Assembly: GCA_934446455.1 (NCBI GenBank)
Contig: CAKSEE010000005.1
Coordinates: 21,950-85,949, forward strand
Reading direction: 5' to 3'
Origin: an uncultured Oscillospiraceae bacterium
GTDB lineage: Bacteria; Bacillota; Clostridia; Oscillospirales; Ruminococcaceae
Length of the DNA: 64,000 nt
How positions within the stretch are numbered: position 1 is the first letter of the stretch; every line of letters starts with the position of its first letter. The notes beneath the pieces are model-generated. The model worked only from the letters and a program-made list of their open reading frames with translations. It did no database searches and was not told where the DNA came from. The position numbers were made by a program, and so were the translations under genes. Shown here in pieces: positions 9,165-17,219 of this stretch.

Positions 9165-11030
9165 ATGTCTGTATACAAAAACAACGAAATGATGGCAAGG
9201 CTCGACGAGTTTCTGCCCGACATACAGCGCCCCGCGCGCTATATCGGCGGCGAGGTGGGCGCATGCATGAAGGACAAGTCGCAGGTGGACGTGCGCTTTG
9301 CCTTCTGCTTCCCGGACACCTACGAAATAGGAATGTCGCACCTTGGCATGAAGATACTCTACGGGCTGAAAAACCGCGTGCCGAATTACTGGTGCGAGCG
9401 CGTTTTTATGCCTCTGCCCGATATGGCGGAGCAGATGAGGGCGCGCGGGATTCCGCTCTACGCGCTTGAGAGCCTTGACCCGATAAGGGAGTTCGACTTT
9501 ATCGGCTTTACCGTGCAGTACGAGATGTGCTACACCACCATTCTCGAAATGCTCGACGTTGCGGGCGTACCCGTGCTTTCGCGCGAGAGGACCGCGCTTA
9601 CGCCGCTTGTTGTGGCGGGCGGCCCGTGCGTGTGCAACCCCGAGCCGCTTGCGGACTTCATCGACCTGTTCATCATAGGCGAGGGCGAGGAGGTAAACCT
9701 TGAGCTTATGGCGCTCATGGAGCGCTGCAAGCGCGAAAACGCCTCAAAGGAGGACTTCCTTAAGCGCGCCGCGCAGATAGAGGGAATATACGTCCCCTCG
9801 CTTTACGATGTAGAGTACAACGCGGACGGCACGGTAAAGTCTATAACGCCGCGCGACGGCGCGCCCGCGCAGGTAAGAAAGCGCATAATAGAGGATTTTG
9901 ATAAGGTGTACGCGCCCGATAATTTCGTCGTGCCGTTTACGGGGATAGTCCACGACCGCGCCGTGGTTGAGGTGCTGCGCGGCTGCATTCGCGGCTGCCG
10001 CTTCTGTCAGGCGGGGTATATTTACAGGCCGTTCCGCGAAAAGGGCAAGGACACGATTCTCGCGCAGACAAAGGCGCTGTGCGAAAACACGGGTTATGAC
10101 GAGGTGTCGCTCTCGTCGCTTTCCACGGGCGACTACAACGATATAGAGGGGCTGCTGGAAGAGCTTACCGACTACACCAATGCCGAGGGGATAAACCTCT
10201 CGCTGCCGTCGCTGCGCGTAGACCGCTTCAGCGACGAAATGCTCAAGAAGATTAGCGGCGTGCGCAGGAGCGGTCTTACGTTCGCGCCCGAGGCAGGCTC
10301 GCAGAGGCTCAGGGACGTCATCAACAAGAACGTTACCGAAAAGAACGTAATGGAGGGCGTGAAAATTGCGTTCGAGGGCGGGTATTCCGCGATAAAGCTC
10401 TATTTCATGCTGGGGCTTCCCACCGAAACCGAAAAGGACGTGGAGGGGATATTCGACCTTGCAAAGGCGGTTATAGAGCAGTTTTATGCAACGCCCAACC
10501 ACGCTAAGGGCAAGCCCTCTGTGTCTGTTTCGCTCTCCACGTTTATCCCCAAGCCCTTTACCGCGTTCGAGTTTGAGCCGCAGGCGGACGAGGACACGAT
10601 ACGCTCCCGCCAGAAGCACCTTATGGACTACGCGGACGACCGCAAGATAACGATATCCCGCTCAAAGTACGACACCTCGCTTGCCGAGGCAGTGCTTGCG
10701 CGCGGCGACAGGCGCGTGGGGCGCGCGATATACGCTGCATGGAAAAAGGGCTGCTTCCTTGACGGGTGGGAGGAATACTTCGACTTTGCAAAGTGGAAGC
10801 AGGCGTTTGAGGAGTGCGGGCTTGACATGAGCTTTTACGCGAACCGCCGCCGCCCCTACGACGAGGTAGCGCCGTGGAGCCACATAAATATGCTTGTAAG
10901 CCGCGAGTTCCTTATCGAGGAGAACAAGCGCGCGCACGCGGGCGTATGCACGCCCAACTGCCGCGAGAAATGCTCGGACTGCGGCGTGATACGAAACGTC
11001 GGCGCAGGACCCTGCGCGAAGATTCGCTGA
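9165..11030 (+). CDS. TIGR03960 family radical SAM protein
   Basis: A 621-residue protein with an N-terminal B12-binding-like domain (FCFPDTYEIGMSHLGMKILYG) and a radical SAM domain whose cluster motif is CIRGCRFC, at about residues 263-270. The C-terminus has a cysteine-rich motif, CTPNCREKCSDCG. This is the TIGR03960 family, which occurs either fused to or next to TIGR03936 (DUF2344), as here with the gene 13 bases downstream. The ATG at 9165 with a GGAG site seven bases before it is preferred over the longer frame starting at 9123. The reaction is not established. In many Clostridia the pair precedes RNase G and rplU; that continuation is absent here. Confidence 0.92.
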   Translation: MSVYKNNEMMARLDEFLPDIQRPARYIGGEVGACMKDKSQVDVRFAFCFPDTYEIGMSHLGMKILYGLKNRVPNYWCERVFMPLPDMAEQMRARGIPLYALESLDPIREFDFIGFTVQYEMCYTTILEMLDVAGVPVLSRERTALTPLVVAGGPCVCNPEPLADFIDLFIIGEGEEVNLELMALMERCKRENASKEDFLKRAAQIEGIYVPSLYDVEYNADGTVKSITPRDGAPAQVRKRIIEDFDKVYAPDNFVVPFTGIVHDRAVVEVLRGCIRGCRFCQAGYIYRPFREKGKDTILAQTKALCENTGYDEVSLSSLSTGDYNDIEGLLEELTDYTNAEGINLSLPSLRVDRFSDEMLKKISGVRRSGLTFAPEAGSQRLRDVINKNVTEKNVMEGVKIAFEGGYSAIKLYFMLGLPTETEKDVEGIFDLAKAVIEQFYATPNHAKGKPSVSVSLSTFIPKPFTAFEFEPQADEDTIRSRQKHLMDYADDRKITISRSKYDTSLAEAVLARGDRRVGRAIYAAWKKGCFLDGWEEYFDFAKWKQAFEECGLDMSFYANRRRPYDEVAPWSHINMLVSREFLIEENKRAHAGVCTPNCREKCSDCGVIRNVGAGPCAKIR

Positions 11031-11043
11031 GAGGGGGAGAGGT

Positions 11044-11676
11044 ATGCCGCAGGTAAACACAAGGGTGTTCTATTCAAAGCTTGACAGGGCGAAATACATT
11101 TCCGCGCTCGACCTCAACAACTGTGTGATACGTGCAATACGGCGCAGCCGTCTGCCCGTGTGGAAAACGCAGGGCTTCAACCCGCATACGTACGTGGCGT
11201 TTATGCTGCCGCTGTCGCTCGGGCAGGAGGGCGAGCATGAGGCGATGGACTTCCGCCTGCTCGAGAATATACCGCCCGAGGAGGTAATAGAGCGCCTTAA
11301 CGCGTCGCTGCCGCCCGACATAAGGGCGAGGGAGGTAGCCATGCCGCAGTACAAGTATCAGGACATCACCGCCGCGCGCTACCGCGTTGAGGGCGCGCCC
11401 GAGCGGGAGCGCTTCGCGGAGTTTATGGCAAGCCCGGAGATACTGACCGAAAAAAAGACGAAAAAGGGCGTTATAACCGTAGACATAAAGCCGCTTGTAG
11501 AGCTCTGGGAGTACGACGGCGCGGACCTTTTCCTTAAACTACCCGCAGGCAGCGAGTTCAGCGTGAACCCCGCGCTGCTGCTGGGCGCGTTTTCCGCGCA
11601 GACTGGGACGGCGCTCGCACGTCCGCGTATAGTCCGCACGAACACGTATATTGCCGACGGGACGGAATTCCGCTGA
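11044..11676 (+). CDS. TIGR03936 / DUF2344 radical SAM-linked protein
   Basis: A 210-residue soluble protein beginning MPQVNTRVFYSKLDRAKYIS and containing a QGFNPHTYVAFMLPLSLG motif, the signature of the DUF2344 family that is the obligate partner or fusion of TIGR03960 radical SAM proteins. It starts 13 bases after the radical SAM gene with a GAGGGGGAGAGG site. A shared, uncharacterised reaction, probably on RNA or a cofactor, is generally inferred. The next gene has its own promoter, so this is the end of the two-gene unit. Confidence 0.9.
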   Translation: MPQVNTRVFYSKLDRAKYISALDLNNCVIRAIRRSRLPVWKTQGFNPHTYVAFMLPLSLGQEGEHEAMDFRLLENIPPEEVIERLNASLPPDIRAREVAMPQYKYQDITAARYRVEGAPERERFAEFMASPEILTEKKTKKGVITVDIKPLVELWEYDGADLFLKLPAGSEFSVNPALLLGAFSAQTGTALARPRIVRTNTYIADGTEFR

Positions 11677-11727
11677 CAAAAAGGCGAAAAATGACGAAAA
11701 GAGCCGTCCGAAAGTTGGCGGCCCCTA

Positions 11728-11756
11728 TTGCAATTTCCCGCGCGAGGTTGTATAAT
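11728..11756 (+). promoter_or_regulatory. Promoter of the second SGNH / DUF4358 unit
   Basis: TTGCAA (11728-11733) and TATAAT (11751-11756) with a 17-base spacer, about 60 bases before the SGNH start. Confidence 0.75.
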
Positions 11757-11818
11757 TAACAAAGGCGTATCGCACGCCTGCAATCTTCGCGGCACTTTAA
11801 TCTGACGGAGGTGCGCGT

Positions 11819-12772
11819 ATGGCTAAACCAAAGCTCCCGCGCTATATTGTAATACTTAACATAATCATGGTGGCGCTTATCCTTGTGATATGCGCGCTGG
11901 CGTTCTCGCTTGCGTATTCTGCGCTTAAGCCCGAGGAAAGCGTGCCCGAGCCCACCGTGCAGACCGAGGAAACCGAGCAGACCGCCGAAACGGTGGAGCA
12001 GGTGACCATCGCGGCAACTACCACCACGCGAATGTCGGTATCCATGACAAAGCGCACGACAGATCCCATTGAAACGCTGCCACCCGAAACCGAGCCGCAG
12101 GAAACGCAGGACGAAACTTCCGCACCGACCGAGCAGTCCGGCGAAAGCACCGAAACGTCCGCCGCGCAGACGAGCGAGGTTTCAACGCGCTTTGATAAGA
12201 GCTTCTTTGAAAACGACCTGTTTATAGGCGACAGCATTTCCACGGGGCTTTACCTTTACGGAAAGCTTGACGGCAGGAACGTTGCCGCAAGCGTAGGCTA
12301 CACTCCCTACAAGGCTTATACCACGGCGGTTGAGCTTTACGACGGCACAACGCGCACTGCGCTTGAATACGCAGAGGCTATGCAGCCAAAGCGCATTTTC
12401 GTAATGCTGGGTTCCAACGGCATGGCGTCCACGGGCGACATGACCGCAATGGAGGACACCTACAGCACGCTTCTGGACAAGCTCGCCAAGGCGTGTCCCG
12501 CAAGCGAAATTTACTGCCTGTCGGTGACCCCCGTAACGGCGGACAGCTCGGCAGCGGCTTCGGGCGGAATCACCAACGAAACGATAAGGAGCTTTAACGC
12601 ATATATTGAAAAGCTCTGCGGGGAAAAGAAGCTTCGCTACTTCAATATTTATTCGCTGCTTGTAGATGAAAACGGCTATTTCAGCAGCGAGTATGCCGAG
12701 GTGGACGGGCTGCATTTTCTCGGAAAGACCTACGATGTCATGCTCAGCTACATAGAGAGCGAGCTGTCATAA
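11819..12772 (+). CDS. Membrane-anchored SGNH/GDSL-like hydrolase
   Basis: A 317-residue extracytoplasmic protein: one N-terminal membrane anchor (residues about 10-35, VILNIIMVALILVICALAF), a Thr/Glu-rich linker to about residue 120, and an SGNH domain with LFIGDSIS (catalytic Ser), MLGSNGM and DGLHF (Asp/His). Such enzymes remove or transfer acyl groups on surface polysaccharides. It heads a unit with a DUF4358 lipoprotein and a four-TM protein. In Clostridia, DUF4358 genes often sit near acyltransferase and SGNH genes, so surface glycan O-acetylation is plausible, although no MBOAT acyltransferase is in this window. Confidence 0.85.
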   Translation: MAKPKLPRYIVILNIIMVALILVICALAFSLAYSALKPEESVPEPTVQTEETEQTAETVEQVTIAATTTTRMSVSMTKRTTDPIETLPPETEPQETQDETSAPTEQSGESTETSAAQTSEVSTRFDKSFFENDLFIGDSISTGLYLYGKLDGRNVAASVGYTPYKAYTTAVELYDGTTRTALEYAEAMQPKRIFVMLGSNGMASTGDMTAMEDTYSTLLDKLAKACPASEIYCLSVTPVTADSSAAASGGITNETIRSFNAYIEKLCGEKKLRYFNIYSLLVDENGYFSSEYAEVDGLHFLGKTYDVMLSYIESELS

Positions 12773-12796
12773 ACGCTTAAGTGAAAGGACATTTTT

Positions 12797-13288
12797 ATGA
12801 AAAAGATAGCTATTGCAGCCGCTGCGCTGCTCTGCTGCGCGGCTCTTGCAGGCTGCGCCGGCAATAAGGATTCGGGAAGCACGGCTGACGTAAGCAGCAC
12901 GGCGAGCGCTGCGCTCACCCCTGCGGAGAAAACGCAGAAGGTGCTTGATACGGTAACTCACCCCGAGCTTGTGGAGGTAACGTCGGACAGACTGTCGGCG
13001 TATTACGGCTTTGAGAGCGACAAGGTTACGGAGTTTTCAGCGTACATATGCGGCTCGGGCGCAATGCCCGACGAGTTCGGCATATTTGTTGCGGCGGACG
13101 AGGACGCGGCAGCGGAGATAGAAACCGCGCTCAACAGCCGCATTGAAAGCCAGAAAGAAACCTTTACCGACTACACCCCCGCAGAGATGTACAAGTTTGA
13201 CGACTGCTTTGTAACCAAGAGCGGCACAACGGTGTGCTACGCGGTTTGCGCAGACAACACTTCCGCGCAGGAGATACTGCTCGGCTGA
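12797..13288 (+). CDS. DUF4358 lipoprotein
   Basis: A 163-residue lipoprotein with signal peptide and lipobox ALAGC near residue 20, a short Ser/Ala linker, and a mature domain containing SGAMPDEFGIFVA, the characteristic DUF4358 motif. The function of the family is unknown; it is anchored outside the membrane. It starts 24 bases after the SGNH gene, with a GAAAGGA site. Confidence 0.82.
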   Translation: MKKIAIAAAALLCCAALAGCAGNKDSGSTADVSSTASAALTPAEKTQKVLDTVTHPELVEVTSDRLSAYYGFESDKVTEFSAYICGSGAMPDEFGIFVAADEDAAAEIETALNSRIESQKETFTDYTPAEMYKFDDCFVTKSGTTVCYAVCADNTSAQEILLG

Positions 13289-13306
13289 TAAAACGGAGGA
13301 ACGTAT

Positions 13307-13678
13307 ATGCTTATTGAGTGCGCTGTAATTGCGGGAATCATGCTTGCAATGTCCGTTATATTCTTTCTGAAAAAGCGCGTAAGCTGGGCGCTCGCAACGC
13401 TGCCGCTGACGATAGTGCCGCTGGCGGAGCTGCTGCTGGCGTGGCTTTTCGTGCGTGTGTTCAGGTTTCAGATAAGCGTGTACTGGGGTATGTTCGGGCT
13501 GGTGTGCGCGGTGGCGGTGTCCTGCGTGTGGATAGGCATTGCAGCCGGAACGCTTGAGCATAAAGGCTCAAAGGCTACCTACATCGGCGTCGCTAACGCG
13601 TTCAATATAGCGCTTGCGGCGATACTTATAAACGATATGCTGTCCTCGTTGGAGGAATACGGAGCAATGCTCGGGTAA
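13307..13678 (+). CDS. Small four-TM membrane protein
   Basis: A 123-residue protein that is almost entirely hydrophobic, with four predicted transmembrane segments (for example VIAGIMLAMSVIFF and GLVCAVAVSCVWIG). No family recognised. It is 18 bases after the DUF4358 gene with an ACGGAGGAAC site, and is followed by a terminator, so it is the last gene of the SGNH/DUF4358 unit. Confidence 0.75.
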   Translation: MLIECAVIAGIMLAMSVIFFLKKRVSWALATLPLTIVPLAELLLAWLFVRVFRFQISVYWGMFGLVCAVAVSCVWIGIAAGTLEHKGSKATYIGVANAFNIALAAILINDMLSSLEEYGAMLG

Positions 13679-13687
13679 TAAAACGAA

Positions 13688-13720
13688 CCCCCGCAACCAC
13701 ACGGTTTGCGGGGGATTTTT
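13688..13720. terminator. Terminator between convergent units
   Basis: CCCCCGCAA (13688-13696) pairs with TTGCGGGGG (13706-13714), followed by ATTTTT on the plus strand. It ends the SGNH/DUF4358 unit just before the end of hydF on the minus strand. Confidence 0.88.
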
Positions 13721-13728
13721 GTTGTGAC

Positions 13729-14931
13729 TTACGACCTTGCGCGCTCCTCAAGCGCTGCAATGCAGTCGACGCAGCGGGGGAGAATGCCGTTGATGTGCGC
13801 GATAAGCGTGCCGTAGTTCGTGAACGGCACACCCTGCTCAAGCGTGCTGCGCATACGGTGCAGCACCTCTCTTTCGCCGAGCATACACCCGCCGCAGTGA
13901 ACCACCGCCGCATAGCCCGACAAATCCTCGGGGAACTCCCTTCCCGAGCAGAACTCGTAGCGCAGCTCCTTTCCCGTAAAACCGTTTATCCAGCGCGGCA
14001 GCTTTACAGAGCCTATGTCGCTGCACTGACGGTGGTGAGTGCAGCCCTCTGCGACAAGCACCCTGTCGCCGTCCTTAAGCGCTTCAAGCGCGCGCGTTCC
14101 CTTTACCGCGGTATCGAGGAAGCCCTTGTAGCGCGCCATGAGTATCGAAAAGGACGTGAGCGGAATCTCCTGCGGCACGACCTGCGACACAAACGCAAAC
14201 GCCTGACTGTCTGTCACAACCACGGCGGGCGCTTTTGCAAGCGAGCGCAGGGTCTGCTCAAGCTCTGTTTCGCGGCAGACCATGTTTACAGCGCCCGCGT
14301 CAAGCACGTCGCGTATCGTCTGCACCTGCGGAAGAATCATGCGCCCCTTCGGCGCGGCATCGTCAATGGGCGTTACAAGCACTGCGATATCGCCGGCGCG
14401 CAGCAGGTCGCCTATAATGCGCCGCCCGCCGCCATCGGGCGCGAGGTGTGCCAGTTTCTCCTTGAGCGCGGTGATGTTTGTGCCGTCCTTTGCGCTGACT
14501 GAGATGGAGTCGGCGGTTTCGGGCAGGGGAGAGGCGCACAGGTCGCTTTTGCTGTAGACGATTATGTAGGGCAGCTCCTTCTCCTTGAAAAGGCAAAGCA
14601 GCTCCCTGTCGCAGTCGTTAAGCCCCTGCGAGCCGTCCGCTACAAGCACGGCTATGTCCGCGCGGTTGAGCGTTTCGCGCGTTTTCTTCACGCGCTTTTC
14701 GCCAAGCTCGCCGCTGTCGTCAAAGCCGGGCGTGTCTATGATAACGACAGGTCCGAGCGGCAGCAGCTCCATAGCCTTGCTTACGGGGTCCGTGGTGGTG
14801 CCGAGCGCCTCTGACACCACGGACAGTTCCTGCCCTGTAACGGCGTTCACAAGGCTTGACTTGCCTGCGTTGCGGCAGCCAAAAAACGCTATGTTCACGC
14901 GGTTTGCCGAGGGTGTTGAGTTCAAGTCCAT
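13729..14931 (-). CDS. hydF: [FeFe]-hydrogenase H-cluster maturation GTPase HydF
   Basis: HydF is the scaffold and GTPase on which the 2Fe subcluster of [FeFe]-hydrogenase is assembled before transfer to the apo-enzyme. The 400-residue protein has an N-terminal GTPase domain (P-loop GCRNAGKSS, switch II DTPGFDD, NKxD-like YSKSD) and a C-terminal cluster-binding region with CTHHRQC and HCGGCMLGE, the conserved Cys/His ligands. CAGGAGG lies just before the ATG. The hydrogenases it would mature are about 8 kb away; hydE and hydG are not in this window. Confidence 0.96.
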   Translation of the reverse strand: MDLNSTPSANRVNIAFFGCRNAGKSSLVNAVTGQELSVVSEALGTTTDPVSKAMELLPLGPVVIIDTPGFDDSGELGEKRVKKTRETLNRADIAVLVADGSQGLNDCDRELLCLFKEKELPYIIVYSKSDLCASPLPETADSISVSAKDGTNITALKEKLAHLAPDGGGRRIIGDLLRAGDIAVLVTPIDDAAPKGRMILPQVQTIRDVLDAGAVNMVCRETELEQTLRSLAKAPAVVVTDSQAFAFVSQVVPQEIPLTSFSILMARYKGFLDTAVKGTRALEALKDGDRVLVAEGCTHHRQCSDIGSVKLPRWINGFTGKELRYEFCSGREFPEDLSGYAAVVHCGGCMLGEREVLHRMRSTLEQGVPFTNYGTLIAHINGILPRCVDCIAALEERARS

Positions 14932-15027
14932 AATAACCTCCTGTTTTAAGGCGCGGGTTTTTCTCTCTTGCCCGCGGCTTTATCTTTGGAATAATTATCC
15001 TGCCCCTTTGTATCCCGCTTTTTCTCT

Positions 15028-15501
15028 TTAATCAGTCTTTTCTACCGCAAGGATAGGGTAGCCGTCCATATATGGCTTTACAATGTCGGGGTGAAGCCGT
15101 GCGGTGCTGAACAGCATATCCGCGAATCCGTCCTCGTTCAGAAACTGAACGAGCGTTTCAAGCGGCAGCGCGAAAACCGCCCTGCACACAGGCGATACGG
15201 TGATAACGCGCCTGCCCGCAAGGTCGTTCACCCTGAACGGCCACACGCGGCAGTCGAACGGCTTTTCGTCGCCAAGCGCGCAGCCGTTTTCGCCCGCCAT
15301 AGGACACATTACGATTTTATCCCCGTCGAACGCCATATCGAAAACGTACTCGTCCCCGCGCGGAACAAGCTTCGCGCCGTCCCCAAGTTTATCCTTAAGC
15401 TCGGGGAATATCAGCGGAATCTCCCACTTGTCGCCCTCTGTAAAGCCGCAGCAAACGCGGCATTTCGCGCAGGTACCGCGCGAGAGAATCTTTTTCAGCA
15501 T
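15028..15501 (-). CDS. YkgJ-type cysteine cluster protein
   Basis: A 157-residue protein with the N-terminal pattern CAKCRVCCGF, a later VMCPMAG with GCALGD and FDCRVWPFR, and VCR further on: the eight-cysteine zinc/iron-binding signature of the YkgJ (CxxCxxCC) family. The biochemical role is unknown. It begins 15 bases after the CAP-protein gene and 96 bases before hydF, all on the minus strand, and may be transcribed with both. With hydF adjacent, a metal-cluster role is possible but not shown. Confidence 0.85.
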   Translation of the reverse strand: MLKKILSRGTCAKCRVCCGFTEGDKWEIPLIFPELKDKLGDGAKLVPRGDEYVFDMAFDGDKIVMCPMAGENGCALGDEKPFDCRVWPFRVNDLAGRRVITVSPVCRAVFALPLETLVQFLNEDGFADMLFSTARLHPDIVKPYMDGYPILAVEKTD

Positions 15502-15516
15502 ACGCTCACCTCTGCG

Positions 15517-16446
15517 TTAATCTCCGATAAACAGCTGCGTCCAGTAGCCGCAGTAGCCGTTGTGATAGTAACCTATGCCTATGTACTTCATATCGGGGTC
15601 GAGAATGTTCTTTCGGTGGGCGTAGTCCGCAAGCCACGAATCGAGCGCCTGCCGCGCGGTCATGTGGTAGTAGCATATGTTCTCCGCGCGGGAGCTGCGC
15701 TTAAGCCCAACTTCAGCCAGAAGCACTTCCCACTTTGTGCCGTCCGCGCGCCAATGCGAGAAGTACGACGAGCATTCCACCGCGCGCCGCTGCGCTATAG
15801 CGGAAAGCTCGGGCAGCTCGGTGAGCGGGGAAAGTCCGTATTTTGCGCGCTCCTCGTTCACAAGCTCAAAAAGCTCCTGCCGCTCGGCTTCATCGTAAAC
15901 GTCGGAGCCTATTTCATATTTACGCGTGATAACTGCGCTTTTTGCAAGTCCTTTTTTTACGGCGAAAAAACGCAGGGTCGTGGTTTCGTCTATGGCAATG
16001 GGTTCAGTGAATTTCGCGGACTTTTTAGTGGGCTTCGTGCCGTCTGTGGTGTAGTATATCGTGCAGCCTTTTTCGCAGGTAAGTCTCACGCTCTGCGCGC
16101 CGCCGTACTTGCCCGAATCAAGCGACGCTGCGGGCGAGGGAGTTTTTATCTTTATTTCAAGAACCTCCGTCCCGGAGAGTGCGCCGCCCTCCATAGCCGC
16201 CGCGCGTATCACGGTGTTGCGCTCCACGACTATGGGAATGCCGTCGTATACGGGACTGTCGGCTGTGGGGTCCGTGCCGTCGGTGGTGAAGTGAACCTCG
16301 TTGCCTTCTATGCGCACCAGCTGCGTGGTGGAGTACGTTCCGCTGTCATGCGAGAACAGTCCCTCCGCCTGCGCCTGCGCGCCGCTGAATGCGCCGAGCG
16401 CCAGTACCGCCCCGAAAGTGAGCGCAGAAATGATCCCGTGCTTCAA
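15517..16446 (-). CDS. Secreted CAP (SCP/PR-1) protein with two chitobiase-like repeats
   Basis: A 309-residue secreted protein: N-terminal signal sequence ending near AQAEG, two chitobiase/beta-hexosaminidase C-terminal-type repeats (IEGNEVHFTTDGTDPT at about 45-60 and KGCTIYYTTDGTKPT at about 128-142), then a C-terminal CAP domain with LVNEERAKYGLSPL, a SHWRADG stretch and NILDPDMKYIGIGYY. Bacterial CAP proteins are common on clostridial surfaces and linked to sporulation or host contact, but their activity is unclear. It has its own consensus promoter. Confidence 0.88.
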   Translation of the reverse strand: MKHGIISALTFGAVLALGAFSGAQAQAEGLFSHDSGTYSTTQLVRIEGNEVHFTTDGTDPTADSPVYDGIPIVVERNTVIRAAAMEGGALSGTEVLEIKIKTPSPAASLDSGKYGGAQSVRLTCEKGCTIYYTTDGTKPTKKSAKFTEPIAIDETTTLRFFAVKKGLAKSAVITRKYEIGSDVYDEAERQELFELVNEERAKYGLSPLTELPELSAIAQRRAVECSSYFSHWRADGTKWEVLLAEVGLKRSSRAENICYYHMTARQALDSWLADYAHRKNILDPDMKYIGIGYYHNGYCGYWTQLFIGD

Positions 16447-16530
16447 AATATCAACATCCTTTGTGCTTCGGCACGAAAAATTGTGCCTTTTTTCGGCTGA
16501 ACAGGCGCAATTATGCGCTCATTCCCTTAT

Positions 16531-16559
16531 ATTATACACCAAAGGTGAAAATATGTCAA
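16531..16559 (-). promoter_or_regulatory. Consensus promoter of the CAP protein gene
   Basis: On the minus strand TTGACA (16559-16554) and TATAAT (16536-16531) are separated by 17 bases, about 85 bases before the CAP-protein start. The 300-base divergent region 16447-16746 also holds the marR promoter; I see nothing else in it. Confidence 0.8.
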
Positions 16560-16650
16560 GATGGTTACAAAAGTTACAGAACGGTTACAGCCCGGTCTGT
16601 TTACAACAAAAAAAATATTTATTTTTCACAAATAATTCACGAAAAATCCC

Positions 16651-16678
16651 TTGACAAAAAAATAAAATAGGGTATAAT
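16651..16678 (+). promoter_or_regulatory. Promoter of marR-ABC operon
   Basis: TTGACA (16651-16656) and TATAAT (16673-16678), spacer 16 bases, about 70 bases before the marR start. Confidence 0.8.
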
Positions 16679-16699
16679 TAAATAGTAGATTGAGATTCT

Positions 16700-16719
16700 A
16701 ATCGTTACACCAAACGATT
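16700..16719. promoter_or_regulatory. Probable MarR operator
   Basis: Perfect inverted repeat AATCGTT-N6-AACGATT beginning 22 bases after the -10 box, across the start of the transcript. Position and symmetry fit an autoregulatory MarR site; the binding protein is inferred from the adjacent gene. Confidence 0.6.
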
Positions 16720-16746
16720 GCGCTCGGTAACAGAAAGGAAACAGAT

Positions 16747-17214
16747 ATGAGAAACACAAACACTAATAACAACACATTCGCGTTTGACGGCGACAAGACC
16801 ATCAGAAGCGTAAACGACGCAAGCTGCCTTTTCGGCCAGTACATTGCGCGCGAGCTTGAAAAGATAGGTATGCGCGCGTCTTACCGCCACCTGATGAAGC
16901 CGCTTATGGAAAACGAGAGCCTTACCCAGCTTGAGCTCGTAAAGCTTACGGGTCTTAAGGCGCCCACCATTTCTATTACGCTTCGCAATATGGAGCGCGA
17001 CGGAATCGTTCGCCGCGAAAAGAACGACAACGACCGCCGCGAAACGCACGTTTACATCACGGACCTTGGCAGACAGATGCACGAGAAGCTGCTGCTTGCG
17101 CTTGAGGAAGCAGAGCGCATTATGGTCAAGGGTATAAGCGACAAGGAGCTTGACGCAGCAAGAAAGGCTACGGACAAGATGTGCGCTAACCTTCGTGCGG
17201 AGCTTGAGGGCTGA
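16747..17214 (+). CDS. MarR family transcriptional regulator
   Basis: A 155-residue winged-helix regulator. The central region SLTQLELVKLTGLKAPTIS is the recognition helix-turn-helix and RREKNDNDRRETHVYITDLG is the beta wing with the conserved D-x-R. MarR proteins bind palindromic operators as dimers and release on ligand binding; a perfect inverted repeat at 16700-16719 is the likely site. It is followed five bases later by two ABC exporter genes, a common arrangement in which the repressor controls drug or metabolite export. Confidence 0.92.
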   Translation: MRNTNTNNNTFAFDGDKTIRSVNDASCLFGQYIARELEKIGMRASYRHLMKPLMENESLTQLELVKLTGLKAPTISITLRNMERDGIVRREKNDNDRRETHVYITDLGRQMHEKLLLALEEAERIMVKGISDKELDAARKATDKMCANLRAELEG

Positions 17215-17219
17215 TACCT

